Shown here: piece after piece, positions 43,050 through 52,836 of the stretch
Position numbering within the stretch: the stretch's first letter is position 1
Layout: each line of letters starts with the position of its first letter
Source: Parvibaculum indicum
GTDB lineage: Bacteria > Pseudomonadota > Alphaproteobacteria > Parvibaculales > Parvibaculaceae
Assembly (NCBI RefSeq): GCF_011762095.1
Contig: NZ_JAASQO010000003.1
Coordinates: 248,001 to 312,000, forward strand
Direction of reading: 5' to 3'
DNA length: 64,000 nucleotides
Notes under the pieces: model-generated
What the model was told of the DNA's origin: nothing
Database searches by the model: none
Seen by the model: only the letters and a program-made list of their open reading frames with translations
Position numbers and translations under genes: made by a program

Positions 43050-43451
43050 ATGGCGCAGAATTTCTCTATCGCGGCGAATCTGAACGACGGACGGACGAGG
43101 AAAGGGCTTCTGGCCGCGTCCGCTGCGACGGTGTCCGCTTTTTTGCTCGCCGTGACGATTGCCGCGCCATCCGTGGCGCAGGAAAAGGAAACCGCGCCCA
43201 ACGGGGACACCGTCTACAAGGTCACCGACGAGCCCGATACGCCGCCCGTCAACTATCGCTCCGAGCAGGATCCGAAATACGACACGAAAGAGCAGCATGA
43301 CGCGGAGATGTATGCCGAGCAGTACGAGAAAGAGCGCCGCAAGAAGCAGCAGGACGATAAAGAGCAGCTGGAGCGCATTCTCGACTTTTCCGGCGGCGGA
43401 ACCGAGCCGAACAGCGTGAACCCGTCGGGCGATTCGATGGGCCGCTACTGA
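43050..43451 (+). CDS. Small exported hydrophilic protein, function unknown
   Basis: 133 residues. A basic start (NLNDGRTRKG) and hydrophobic stretch (LLAASAATVSAFLLAVTIAA) end at PSVAQEKE, a Sec signal peptide with cleavage likely after SVAQ or PSVA. The mature part of about 90 residues is highly charged, with a helix rich in Glu, Lys, Gln and Tyr (EMYAEQYEKERRKKQQ), and ends in DSMGRY. AGGGAGAACCC precedes the ATG. It is convergent with tamB, 22 bases apart. No family recognised; the 190 bases upstream hold only its presumed promoter. Confidence 0.75.
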   Translation: MAQNFSIAANLNDGRTRKGLLAASAATVSAFLLAVTIAAPSVAQEKETAPNGDTVYKVTDEPDTPPVNYRSEQDPKYDTKEQHDAEMYAEQYEKERRKKQQDDKEQLERILDFSGGGTEPNSVNPSGDSMGRY

Positions 43452-43473
43452 CCGGGCGTCCGTCGCGGGCGGC

Positions 43474-46400
43474 TCAGTAGTCCCATTTCCAGTTGACGCC
43501 CGCGCCGCCGCTGGCGTCCTGTCCCACCGATGTCTCGACGCTGATATTGTCCGTCACGTCGATCTCGACCTTGACCGAGGAATCGCTGGCCAGCGCCCCC
43601 TGCTCGACGCCGACATAGATCCCCTTGTCGATATATTTGCCCGCCGATACCGTCGTCTGGCCGGATGCGCCCTGGTTCACGCGCAACACGTCGAGCCCGA
43701 GCTGTTGCTGGATCTGGCCGAGCAGGTTCAATCCGCCGCCGCCTGTGACCCCTGAAAGTTCCGCCGCCGTCGCCGCGAGCTGCGCCGCCTCGAAAGCGGA
43801 CAATTCGCCGACCTGCTTGTCGAAGAGGATGCGCGAAATGATTTCGTCCTCCGGCAGTCCGGACGGCGAAGAGAGTTCGATTTCGGGGTCGGACGCCTGT
43901 CCCGTCACGCCGATCGTCGCCTCGAAATCGTTTCGCTCATAGCCGAGCGCGACATCGATGGTCGGATTGGGCGGATTGCGTCCATAGAATGTGATGGCGC
44001 CCTTCTTCAGCGTGAAGGTCTTGCCCGCGAAATCCAGCGTGCCGCGCAGACTGGTCAGCGTGCCCGAAATCAGAGGGGCATCGGCCGTGCCGGTCACGTG
44101 CAGCGATCCCGTCCACAAGGCATTGATACCGCGCCCCGTCACCAGCGCTGGTTGGCCGATTTCCACCGTCAGATCCAGCGCCGTGGGAACGGGCGCCTCT
44201 TCTTCCTCGCGCTGGACGATTCCCGCGGGCGCATTGATTTCCGTCACTTTGATTTCCGGTACGCTGCCCGGCAGGCTTTGCGGAATGCGGTATTGCGCAA
44301 GGTCGGTGGTGAGCTTGCCGCTGACGGACAAGGGGGCGTCGGGCGCGGGCGGCAGCGATGTCGCTTCGATGGCGAGGTCGCCGCTGACGGCGGCATCCGC
44401 TTCGGCTTGCCGGACCAGATGCGCCTTGTCGAATTCCAGCTTCACCAGAAGAGGCGTTTCTGCGTCTTCGCCGAGAGCAAGCTCGCCCTCCGCCGTCATG
44501 CGGCCCTGGCCGCCATCATTGGCATCCAGCCGGAACGTGAAGGCGCGGCTGTTCTGCGCTTCCATATGGAAGGTCATGTCGCGCAGCACCGTGCCCGTCG
44601 AAATGTTCTCGAACCGCCCATCCGTGATGTCCACCGTCCCGTTGACGAGCGGCGCGGATATGTCGCCGTCGAGCGTCAGCAGAATGTCGGTGTCGCCGTC
44701 GATCTTCTGCCCGTCGAGATCGGCAAGCGCGGCGAGGGATCCAAGCGGCCCCTTCCAGGTGAGTTTTCCCGAGACCGGTCCTTTTTCCGGCAGCATCGGG
44801 AAGGCGCCTTGCGGATCGCGGATGAGCGGCAGCGTCGCATCGAGTTCGAACGGTTCGATCGACACGCCCTTGGCCCGGGCCGACAGGGTGAAGCTGCGGC
44901 CGGCCCATTTCCCGTCGAGCAAGGCGTCGAAAGCGGGACGTTCTTCCAGATTGGCTTCCGGTACGCGCACCTGTTCGAAGGTGAGCGCGACCTGTGCCGA
45001 CGATTTGCCGCTGTCGAGCATTATCGTCCCCCCGGCGGAACCGCGCGCCACATCGACCGGCAGGACGGGCGTCAGCAATTCGAGCGGGGCATTGTCGAGC
45101 GTCGCATCGAGGCGCGCCGCGCGGGACCGCAATTCCATCTGCGCGGTGACCGAACCTTTCCCCTCGGTGCTGTCGGTATCCAGCGACAGCTCGTTCGTCT
45201 CGATGGCCGTACCCAGCTTGATCGTGAAAGGCTGCGTGAGATGCAGCTCCGCGGCCCCCACGACATAGTCGAGCGCGTCGAGCGAGACCTGGTCGCCCGT
45301 ATAGGTGCCGTTGACGAGGAAGCTGACGCCGGCGGGCGTCAGCTGTTCGCGTTCGCCCTTCACCGAAACATCGAAAGCGATGTCGTCGAGCGGTCCCCCG
45401 GCCGTTGCGCCGAATTCGCTGAAGCGCGTATTGCCCGCGCCGCCCGAACGGCTCTTCATCACCACGTCGAGCGACGGATCGCCTGTCAGATCGTCCGCGC
45501 GGAAGGCGAATTCGGCCTTTTCGAGCGTCAACCGGTCGGTGATGTCGGCTGTCAGCCTGGGAACGAGGATATAGGCCGTGGCGTTCTGCTTGCCGTTCCG
45601 CGTATCCAGTGAGAAATCGACATCCGCCTGCCCGTCCACCGGCAGTCCTGCCAGCGCGGCGAGCGGCGCGAGCGCAAGGTTCTCGCCGGTCAGCGACCCC
45701 GAGGCGAGCCCTTCTGGATCGACGCTCAGACTTCCCTTCAGCGGCGCGCCCAGAATGGAGGCGTTGATCGGAGCGAGTTTCGCACCGCCTTTTTCGGGCA
45801 GGACCAGCGTCGTATCCAGGCTGATCTGGCCGTCCCCGCCGGTCAGGCGGAAGGCGATGGGGCCTTGCGAGCCTCCGGCGCTTCCGTCTTCTTCGTTTCG
45901 CTGGTCGATTTTCGCTGTGAGCCTTGCGAGCTTCGCATCGAGACCGGCCAGCATGCCTTTTTGAAGTTTTGCGTCGAGCGAGAGTTGCGGCGCGTCGGTC
46001 GTGCCGCCCAATCTTGTCTGGGCGGTAAGGTGGCCGCGCGTGTCAGCGCTGCCGAGCACTTTGCCCGCATCGGGCATCTCCAGCACGGCGTCGCCTTTCA
46101 GCGCGCCGGCTGCCGTCAGGGCACCTCCGCCCGTCAGCGTGAAGCTTGCGGAACGGGCTTCCACATTCGAGGCCGCATAGCCGCCTTTGCCGTCCATGGA
46201 AAGCGCCGCCGCGGCGGTGAAGCCCGGCGACAACAGCCCGTCCAGCATCGGGTCTCCCGTGGAAATCTTTTCGCCCGCGAGCGAAAGCTGCGCATTGGCC
46301 GCGCCGTCCGGATCGAGCGTCAGCGGTGCAATGTCGATTTTCAGCTGTCCGGCGAGCGGCTGCCCCGCCAGATCGCCGACCGGTTTGAGGTCGTTGAGCG

Positions 46401-47694
46401 CGCCATGCGCTTCGCCATCGACGCTCAGTCCGTCGGCAAGCCCGACCTGGCCGGCAAAGCTCAGCCGGTTATCTCGACCGGCAAGAGAGAGCTCCTCGAT
46501 ATCGGCCTGCATCTCGTCCATATCGGCCCTGGCCGCGAGGTGCCAGTCCATGACATCGAGAAGTCCGTTCCCGTCAGCGCCCGCCAGCCTGTCGAGCCCC
46601 CGGACCGTGCCCGCACCTCTTATATCGGCTGCGTTCCCCGTTGCCGCGCCGTCGGTTTCGATATCGCCCGTCAATACAAGGGCGCCTGCCTTCGCCTCGA
46701 TGTTCCGCAGGGTGAGATGCCGGGCGCCGTCCCAGCCGATGCGGAGGCCCGCCTGTGCGTCTTCGGCGCCGACCGGCTCCAGCGCATCGGCGATCAGGCG
46801 GCCTTTCGCATCGAACGACAGCGTGATGTCGAGTTCACCGTCGGTAAGGCCATGCGCGGCGAGCCGGGCGTCGATCACGCGTCCCGCCGTCACCGACATT
46901 TCGCCCGTCATCGCGCCTTCGCGCATCGTGCCGCTTGCCTTTGCCGTCACGCCGGCAAAGCGTTCGTCTTCCGTCAGCGCGGCGAGGAAGCCGGGCGTCG
47001 CGGAAGAGCCGTCGGCCATGTCGAGCGTCAGTTCGCCCCGGCCGCTTCCCTCATCATGCGCGACATGCGCCACGATATGTCCGGGTATATTGTCCGTCCG
47101 CTCGGCCCGCAGATCGAGGTCGATATCCCCGCCGTTCCAGTCGAGACCGCCACCGGCGTCGAAGCGTATAGCGGCGCCGGCAAGCGGCTTGCCCAGCCTC
47201 GCATCGTCGAGCCTCAGCGCGTCGATCCGGATGGCGACCGGCAGAGACGGCAGACGCGGCAGGGTAAAGGGGGCATCGCTCGCGGGTTCTTCCGCGGGCG
47301 TTTCGCTTTCCGGCGCCCGGGCGACATCGAGCCCGCTGATCGTCAGCGAAACGATATGGACCTCGCCGGACCAGAGCGCCAGCGGCCGCCACTCGATGGA
47401 TGCATGGGGAAGGGTAAGCCAGCTTCCCTTTTCATCCCGCAGCGAGACATTTTCGAGAATGAGCGTCGAAGGCCATTCGCCGGCGATATCCTCGACGGAG
47501 AGCGCCACGCCCGCGCTGTTGGCCTGCGCCAGCCCGACATCGAGCAGCGCCTGCCGCACGGGCCGGATATTGAGAAGCGCGACGGCAAGGACCACCAGCA
47601 ACAGCACGATCCCGACAAGGCCGAGCGCCACCGCGCCGGCCCGCCGCAGCAGGCGGGTCGTCATCTTGCGCCGTTGTGCCTCCGCCTGTGCCAT
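43474..47694 (-). CDS. tamB: Translocation and assembly module subunit TamB
   Basis: Large inner-membrane-anchored AsmA-like protein that bridges to TamA; proposed to assist outer-membrane protein insertion and phospholipid transport. 1406 residues: N-terminal membrane helix (AVALGLVGIVLLLVVLAVALL), a very long repetitive beta-rich region with a hydrophobic groove pattern, and the conserved C-terminal domain with GKTFTLKKGAITFYGRN, SGLPEDEIISRILFDK and the terminal beta strands ending WKWDY. Its ATG overlaps the tamA stop by one base (TGATG), so the pair is coupled. The frame is open further upstream but that part lies inside tamA and has no homology. Confidence 0.94.
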   Translation of the reverse strand: MAQAEAQRRKMTTRLLRRAGAVALGLVGIVLLLVVLAVALLNIRPVRQALLDVGLAQANSAGVALSVEDIAGEWPSTLILENVSLRDEKGSWLTLPHASIEWRPLALWSGEVHIVSLTISGLDVARAPESETPAEEPASDAPFTLPRLPSLPVAIRIDALRLDDARLGKPLAGAAIRFDAGGGLDWNGGDIDLDLRAERTDNIPGHIVAHVAHDEGSGRGELTLDMADGSSATPGFLAALTEDERFAGVTAKASGTMREGAMTGEMSVTAGRVIDARLAAHGLTDGELDITLSFDAKGRLIADALEPVGAEDAQAGLRIGWDGARHLTLRNIEAKAGALVLTGDIETDGAATGNAADIRGAGTVRGLDRLAGADGNGLLDVMDWHLAARADMDEMQADIEELSLAGRDNRLSFAGQVGLADGLSVDGEAHGALNDLKPVGDLAGQPLAGQLKIDIAPLTLDPDGAANAQLSLAGEKISTGDPMLDGLLSPGFTAAAALSMDGKGGYAASNVEARSASFTLTGGGALTAAGALKGDAVLEMPDAGKVLGSADTRGHLTAQTRLGGTTDAPQLSLDAKLQKGMLAGLDAKLARLTAKIDQRNEEDGSAGGSQGPIAFRLTGGDGQISLDTTLVLPEKGGAKLAPINASILGAPLKGSLSVDPEGLASGSLTGENLALAPLAALAGLPVDGQADVDFSLDTRNGKQNATAYILVPRLTADITDRLTLEKAEFAFRADDLTGDPSLDVVMKSRSGGAGNTRFSEFGATAGGPLDDIAFDVSVKGEREQLTPAGVSFLVNGTYTGDQVSLDALDYVVGAAELHLTQPFTIKLGTAIETNELSLDTDSTEGKGSVTAQMELRSRAARLDATLDNAPLELLTPVLPVDVARGSAGGTIMLDSGKSSAQVALTFEQVRVPEANLEERPAFDALLDGKWAGRSFTLSARAKGVSIEPFELDATLPLIRDPQGAFPMLPEKGPVSGKLTWKGPLGSLAALADLDGQKIDGDTDILLTLDGDISAPLVNGTVDITDGRFENISTGTVLRDMTFHMEAQNSRAFTFRLDANDGGQGRMTAEGELALGEDAETPLLVKLEFDKAHLVRQAEADAAVSGDLAIEATSLPPAPDAPLSVSGKLTTDLAQYRIPQSLPGSVPEIKVTEINAPAGIVQREEEEAPVPTALDLTVEIGQPALVTGRGINALWTGSLHVTGTADAPLISGTLTSLRGTLDFAGKTFTLKKGAITFYGRNPPNPTIDVALGYERNDFEATIGVTGQASDPEIELSSPSGLPEDEIISRILFDKQVGELSAFEAAQLAATAAELSGVTGGGGLNLLGQIQQQLGLDVLRVNQGASGQTTVSAGKYIDKGIYVGVEQGALASDSSVKVEIDVTDNISVETSVGQDASGGAGVNWKWDY

Positions 47695-49637
47695 CAGAAT
47701 GCCTGTCCCAGCGAAACATAGATCTGGAAACGATCGTCGACGCCGTCGCGCCGGTCCAGCGGCACGGCAACGTCGAAACGTACCGGCCCGACAGGCGTGT
47801 AGTAGCGAAAGCCCAGTCCCGCGCCCCATTTGAGCGGCTTGCCGAATGAGGGCGTGAGGCCGGAATAGGCATTGCCGCCGTCGAGAAAGGCAACCGTGCC
47901 GATGGATTCCGTTACCCGCAGCCGCGCTTCGAAATTGGCTTCGAGCACCGAACGCCCGCCGACCGGGTCGTTGTCGCTGTCGAGCGGGCCCAGCAACTGG
48001 TAGCCATAGCCCCGCACTGAGCCGCCCCCGCCCGCATAGAAGCGCGTGGAACCCGGCACATCGTCGGTCTCGGACGCGAGCAGCGAGCCCGCCCGCCCGC
48101 GCGCGGCGAGCGTCACCCAAGGCGCGCCGTCGTCTCTCTTGCCGAAGCTGAAATAGGTCGAGCCGATACCTTCCAGCCGCGTGAACGCGGTCGCCTTTTG
48201 ATTGGCGCGGCCGAAATAGGGCGTCGCCCGCACGGTGGCGCGTATCCCCTCGGTCGGGTCGAGCAGGTTGTTGCTGCCGTCATAGCTCAGCGCGGCGGGA
48301 ATGCCGACGAGCTGGTAGCGATTGTTGCCGCGCGAATCCGCCGTGCGGACCAGCTCGAATGTGACGCCGAGGCTTGCCTTGATATTGTCCGTCAGGGGAC
48401 GGACGAGACCGACGCCCGATTTGATGCGGTTTTCGTTGTAGGCATCCGAGCGTTCATGCGCGATTTCGAAATTCGCGGTCAGGGTCTGGTCCTGTCGCAG
48501 GAAACGGGGCTTGTTGAAATCGGCGGTCGCGGATTGTTCCGTCTGCGAGATGTTGAGGCCCAGCGTCAGCTTCTCGCCTCGTCCCAGCAGGTTGCGATGT
48601 TCCCAGGATGCCTTTGCCCCCGGCCCGGTAGAGGTCGTGTAGTTCGCGCCGAGCCGCACCGTGCGGGCGTCGCTTTCCTTGAGCGTCAGGTCTTGCGGCA
48701 ATTCGTTCCCGTCGACCGTCTGTCCGCTATCCAGCGCCACCTGGTCGAAGAGCCCCGTCTTGCGTAGCGCGTTCAGCGATTTGTCCACTTCGCTGCGGTC
48801 GTAGGCCTTGCCCTCCTCGAAGGTGATGAAGGAGCGCACATAATCGTCGCGAACGCGGCCCTCATTGGAAATGGCCAGCAGGCCGAAAAGCATGGGCTCG
48901 CCCGCCTTGATGGAAAGCGTGACGGTGGCCGTATGCGCCGCGAGATCGACGATCACCTTGCGGTCGGCGAGTTCCGCATCCGGGTGACCGTGATTGTTGA
49001 GCCAGGTGATCGTCTCGTTGGTGAGATCGATGATGCGCTGCGCCTTCGCCGCCCGCTCGGGTTTCAGCCCGAAAAATGCGCCGTCCGGCGGCAGCTCGCT
49101 TTCGTCTTCCGGATGGTCGGCATAGACGATGTCGAAGCTTTCGATCATCGTCCGCTCGCCCAGATCGACGTCGAAGACCACCTTGTAAGCGCCACCGGTT
49201 TCCTGCCGGATGGAGGAGGAAATGCGGCCGCTGTAATAAGCCTCCGAACGCAGCACGCGGTCGATCCGCTTTTCGTCCTCGGCCGCCCGCCGGCGAAGCT
49301 GGGCGAGTGTCGGCACGGGCGTGCCGGTCTTGCCCGTCTGGACGGCGTCTTCCATCAGCTTCTGCAGATAATCGGGAATGCGCGGGCCGCGGACCTCGGT
49401 GGAGAAATCGAGGCTGCGCTCGTCGGCGGTCGCGGCGGCTTCCTCTTCCGGCTGGGGGGAGGCGGGCGGGCTTTCGATATGGCCGGGATCGGCTTCTTCC
49501 TCGGTGGCCGGCGCGGCAAAGGCGCTTGTCAGCGCAACCGCCAGGGCGGCCGCCGAAATGCCCGAAAGCGCGCGCAGCCGGCCCTTTTGCCATGCTGCGC
49601 GCCCGCCACCGGGCTGCCACCGCGCCTTGCGGATCAT
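47694..49637 (-). CDS. tamA: Outer-membrane assembly protein TamA (BamA/Omp85 family)
   Basis: 647 residues. A signal peptide (LSGISAAALAVALTSAFAAP) precedes an acidic Pro/Glu-rich linker, POTRA domains (about 90-330, with FFGLKPERAAKAQ and SFITFEEGKAYDRSEVDK) and a C-terminal 16-strand beta-barrel. The barrel shows GNNRYQLVGIPAALSYD, the loop-6 motif VRGYGYQLLG (VRGF/Y type) and a final strand RFQIYVSLGQAF ending in Phe. It forms the TAM complex with TamB encoded directly downstream. The region 49638-49805 upstream has no gene. Confidence 0.94.
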   Translation of the reverse strand: MIRKARWQPGGGRAAWQKGRLRALSGISAAALAVALTSAFAAPATEEEADPGHIESPPASPQPEEEAAATADERSLDFSTEVRGPRIPDYLQKLMEDAVQTGKTGTPVPTLAQLRRRAAEDEKRIDRVLRSEAYYSGRISSSIRQETGGAYKVVFDVDLGERTMIESFDIVYADHPEDESELPPDGAFFGLKPERAAKAQRIIDLTNETITWLNNHGHPDAELADRKVIVDLAAHTATVTLSIKAGEPMLFGLLAISNEGRVRDDYVRSFITFEEGKAYDRSEVDKSLNALRKTGLFDQVALDSGQTVDGNELPQDLTLKESDARTVRLGANYTTSTGPGAKASWEHRNLLGRGEKLTLGLNISQTEQSATADFNKPRFLRQDQTLTANFEIAHERSDAYNENRIKSGVGLVRPLTDNIKASLGVTFELVRTADSRGNNRYQLVGIPAALSYDGSNNLLDPTEGIRATVRATPYFGRANQKATAFTRLEGIGSTYFSFGKRDDGAPWVTLAARGRAGSLLASETDDVPGSTRFYAGGGGSVRGYGYQLLGPLDSDNDPVGGRSVLEANFEARLRVTESIGTVAFLDGGNAYSGLTPSFGKPLKWGAGLGFRYYTPVGPVRFDVAVPLDRRDGVDDRFQIYVSLGQAF

Positions 49638-49805
49638 TCGTCACTCGCTCCAGACAGGGCCACGCTCCAGACAGAGCGGAAACCCCGGATATACCGGCTC
49701 TGACGGCCGGTTCAACCTAAGACGTCGTATTATGCACGAGGCCGCGCCTGTGCGGCCATGCTCCTGCCCCGGGATGACTGGCATTCAGCCATTTTCTCGT
49801 CAACC

Positions 49806-49836
49806 TTGACCTTCCAGTTGCTGGAAGCATTACGTT
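49806..49836 (+). promoter_or_regulatory. CueR-type (MerR family) copper-responsive promoter
   Basis: TTGACC (49806-49811), a 19-base spacer and TACGTT (49831-49836). The spacer holds the dyad CTTCCAG-TTG-CTGGAAG. This is the overlong-spacer layout of E. coli copA, recognised by CueR/HmrR regulators. No such regulator gene is in the window. Confidence 0.75.
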
Positions 49837-49874
49837 CCGGGATGAAAACCGGACCTCCCTGCGGGAAAGAGACC

Positions 49875-52067
49875 ATGAGCGAACAGGAAAGCTGCTGCCA
49901 CCATCATGATCATTGCCATGGCGGCGGGGACAAGACGCCCCCGCCGGTGATTCCCGGCGCGCAATATACCTGCCCCATGCATCCCGAGATCGTTCAGGAT
50001 GGCCCCGGCACTTGTCCGAAATGCGGCATGGCGCTGGAGCCCATGACGGTGACGCGCGATGCCGAGCCGAATGAAGAGCTGATCGACATGACGCGGCGCT
50101 TCTGGGTAGGCCTTGCCCTGGCGCTGCCGGTCTTCGTGCTGGAAATGGGCGGTCATTTGTTTCACACGGATTTCGGCCTTTCCCCGGTTGTGAGCGGCTG
50201 GGTCCAGTTCGCGCTGGCGACACCCGTCGTGCTCTGGGCGGGCGCGCCGTTCTTCCAGCGCGGCTGGTCCTCGGTGGTGACGAACAATCTCAACATGTTC
50301 ACGCTCATCGCGATGGGCACGGGCGCCGCTTATGCCTATTCGGTGGTGGCGATCTTCTTCCCCCATATTTTCCCCACCGCCTTCCGCAACGAGGACGGCA
50401 CGGTGCCGGTCTATTTCGAGGCCTCCGCCGTCATCATCGTGCTCGTGCTGCTGGGGCAGGTGCTGGAACTCAGGGCGCGCGACCGCACCAGCGAGGCGCT
50501 GCGCGCGCTGCTCGACCTTGCGCCGCGCACCGCCCGGCGCCTGACCGAGAGCGGCGACGACGAGGAAGTGGATCTCGGCGAGGTCGAGAAGGGCGACCGC
50601 CTGCGCGTGCGCCCGGGCGAAAGCGTGCCCGTCGACGGCGTGGTGATCGACGGCCGCAGCTCGGTCGACGAGTCCATGATCACCGGCGAAAGCGTTCCGG
50701 TCGAAAAAGCCGAGGACGACAATGTCATCGGCGGTACGCTCAACGGCACCGGCACCTTCGTCATGCGGGCCGAGCAGGTCGGCATGGAAACCATGCTCTC
50801 GCGCATCGTGAACATGGTGGCGGAGGCGCAGCGCAGCTCCGCGCCCATTCAGGGCCTCGCCGACAAGGTGGCGGGCTATTTCGTTCCCGCCGTGATCGCC
50901 GTTGCGGTCATCGCCTTCATCGTCTGGTCTTTTGCCGGACCGAGCCCCGCTTTCGGCTATGCGCTGGTCGCCGCCGTCTCCGTTCTCATCATTGCCTGCC
51001 CCTGCGCGCTGGGGCTTGCCACGCCCATGTCGCTGATGGTCGGCATGGGACGCGGCGCCAATCTCGGTGTGCTGATCCGCAACGGCGATGCGCTGGAACT
51101 GATGGAGAAGGTCGACACGCTGGTCGTGGACAAGACGGGTACGCTGACCGAAGGCAAACCGCGGGTGACCTCGGTGGAACCGGCGGACGGCGTGAGCGAG
51201 GACGACCTCCTGCGTCTGGCTGCGAGCCTCGAGCGCGGCAGCGAACATCCGCTCGCCGACGCCATCATGGAAGCCGCGAAGGAGCGGGGATTGTCGCTGG
51301 CCGATGCGCAGGATTTCGATGCGCCGTCGGGCAAGGGCGTTACCGGCACGGTGGACGGTCGCAAGCTGGCGCTGGGCAACCGGCACCTGCTGGACGATCT
51401 GGGCATCGCGGCGGACAAGCTTTCCGCCCGGGCCGACGAGCTGCGGGACAAGGGCGCCACCGTGATGTTCGTCACGATGGACGGCGCGCTGGCGGGGCTC
51501 CTCGCCGTTGCCGACCCGATCAAGAAGACGACGCCGGATGCGATTGCGCGCCTGCGTGAGGACGGCATGCGTATCGTCATGCTGACCGGCGACAATGAAC
51601 GCACGGCGCGCGCCATTGCCGGCGAACTCGGCATCGACGAGGTGGAGGCGGAAATCCTGCCCGATCAGAAATCGGAGGCGGTGAAGCGGCTGCAGGGCGA
51701 GGGCCGCGTGGTCGCCATGGCGGGCGACGGCGTCAACGATGCCCCGGCGCTCGCTGTGGCCGATGTCGGCATCGCCATGGGCACGGGCACCGACATCGCC
51801 ATGGAAAGCGCGGGCGTGACACTGGTGAAAGGCGATTTGATGGGGATTGCGCGTGCGCGCGAACTCTCCCGCGCAACGATGAAGAACATTCGCCAGAACC
51901 TGTTCTTCGCCTTCATCTACAACGCGGCGGGTGTGCCCATCGCGGCGGGCGTTCTCTATCCCGTTTTCGGTCTCCTTCTGAGCCCGATCTTCGCGGCGGC
52001 GGCGATGTCCCTTTCCTCCGTCTCCGTAATCGGCAATGCTTTGCGCCTGCGCGGGCTCAAACTGTGA
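49875..52067 (+). CDS. copA: Copper-exporting P1B-type ATPase
   Basis: Exports Cu+ from the cytoplasm, driven by ATP. 730 residues. Instead of HMA domains the N-terminus has a His/Cys-rich stretch (CCHHHDHCH) and a heavy-metal-binding motif [20 protein letters not shown]. Membrane helices follow; the metal-site motif is Cys375-Pro-Cys377 in [11 protein letters not shown]. The phosphorylated Asp419 is in [11 protein letters not shown], with SEHPLADAI and [17 protein letters not shown] marks Cu+/Ag+ pumps. The ATG at 49875 is used because the CueR-type promoter would start RNA near 49843, too close to the in-frame ATG at 49842. Confidence 0.94.
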   Translation: MSEQESCCHHHDHCHGGGDKTPPPVIPGAQYTCPMHPEIVQDGPGTCPKCGMALEPMTVTRDAEPNEELIDMTRRFWVGLALALPVFVLEMGGHLFHTDFGLSPVVSGWVQFALATPVVLWAGAPFFQRGWSSVVTNNLNMFTLIAMGTGAAYAYSVVAIFFPHIFPTAFRNEDGTVPVYFEASAVIIVLVLLGQVLELRARDRTSEALRALLDLAPRTARRLTESGDDEEVDLGEVEKGDRLRVRPGESVPVDGVVIDGRSSVDESMITGESVPVEKAEDDNVIGGTLNGTGTFVMRAEQVGMETMLSRIVNMVAEAQRSSAPIQGLADKVAGYFVPAVIAVAVIAFIVWSFAGPSPAFGYALVAAVSVLIIACPCALGLATPMSLMVGMGRGANLGVLIRNGDALELMEKVDTLVVDKTGTLTEGKPRVTSVEPADGVSEDDLLRLAASLERGSEHPLADAIMEAAKERGLSLADAQDFDAPSGKGVTGTVDGRKLALGNRHLLDDLGIAADKLSARADELRDKGATVMFVTMDGALAGLLAVADPIKKTTPDAIARLREDGMRIVMLTGDNERTARAIAGELGIDEVEAEILPDQKSEAVKRLQGEGRVVAMAGDGVNDAPALAVADVGIAMGTGTDIAMESAGVTLVKGDLMGIARARELSRATMKNIRQNLFFAFIYNAAGVPIAAGVLYPVFGLLLSPIFAAAAMSLSSVSVIGNALRLRGLKL

Positions 52068-52079
52068 GCTCGTTCCCAT

Positions 52080-52100
52080 TGACCGTTATAATGGGGGTCA
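52080..52100. promoter_or_regulatory. Operator and promoter of the TetR gene at 52114
   Basis: TGACC, 11 bases, GGTCA form a dyad with a perfect TATAAT (52087-52092) inside it. Alternatively TTGACC (52079-52084), 17 bases and TAGTCT (52102-52107) would start RNA at about the ATG itself, giving a leaderless message. Either way a repressor bound here would shut off the gene. No clear Shine-Dalgarno precedes the ATG. Confidence 0.45.
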
Positions 52101-52113
52101 TTAGTCTCGCCTC

Positions 52114-52836
52114 ATGTCCGGGACCAGGAGTAAAGCGGGAAACCGCAGCAGCGACACGCGCGAGAGGTTGATCGTCGCCGCCGAGCAATTGTTCGGCGAG
52201 CGCGGCATCCATGCCGTGACGCTGAAGGAAATCAACGCGGCGGCGGGGCAGCGCAATGAATCCGCGCTGCATTATCACTTCGGATCGAAAAAGGCGCTGA
52301 TCGAGGCGATCCTGCGTCAGCGCGCCGATGTGCTGGATGCCCGCCGCTCGCAATTGCTCGACGATCTGGCGGCGAGCGGCGAAAAGCCCGATCTCCGCGA
52401 GGTCGTGAAGATCTCCTTCCAGCCGATCTTCGAACTGCTGCATACGAGGGACGGTGTACGCTTTGCCCGTTTCGTGGCGCAGGTGCTGGGCGATCCGCAA
52501 TTCGATTTGCCCCGCATGACGGTCTGGGGGCGCTATGACGGCCTGACCCGGGTCAATATTCTGCTGGCCGATTATCTGAACGACCTGCCGCCGGATGTCG
52601 CCGAACAGCGCCAGCGTTTCATGCTGGAGATGGCGATCAGCGCGCTCGCCATCTGGACGCGTCGTCACGATGCGCTGAAGGATGTCGCGGCGCGCGAATT
52701 CTTCACGGCGAATCTCGTCGACGGCCTGCTCGGCATGCTGACGGCGCCCGTCTCGGCGGAAACCGAGGCCGCATTGACGCCGGCTGTGAAATCCAGGGGG
52801 AGGAAAACCGATGAGCGAAAAGCTCGAGCCGACTGA
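52114..52836 (+). CDS. TetR/AcrR family transcriptional regulator
   Basis: 240 residues. The helix-turn-helix domain is RERLIVAAEQLFGERG and LKEINAAAGQRNESALHYHFGSKKAL, where the recognition helix has the insert GQRNESA. The C-terminal domain of about 150 residues senses an unknown ligand; TetR proteins of this size near acyl-CoA genes often sense lipids or aromatics. Its 3' end overlaps the DUF1330 gene by 26 bases, so the regulator and that gene are one unit. Confidence 0.88.
   Translation: MSGTRSKAGNRSSDTRERLIVAAEQLFGERGIHAVTLKEINAAAGQRNESALHYHFGSKKALIEAILRQRADVLDARRSQLLDDLAASGEKPDLREVVKISFQPIFELLHTRDGVRFARFVAQVLGDPQFDLPRMTVWGRYDGLTRVNILLADYLNDLPPDVAEQRQRFMLEMAISALAIWTRRHDALKDVAAREFFTANLVDGLLGMLTAPVSAETEAALTPAVKSRGRKTDERKARAD

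Noticed and set aside
43474-48120. tamB beginning at 48120 instead of 47694
   Set aside because: The extra 142 codons lie inside tamA in another frame and have no TamB similarity. The TGATG overlap and N-terminal membrane helix support 47694.
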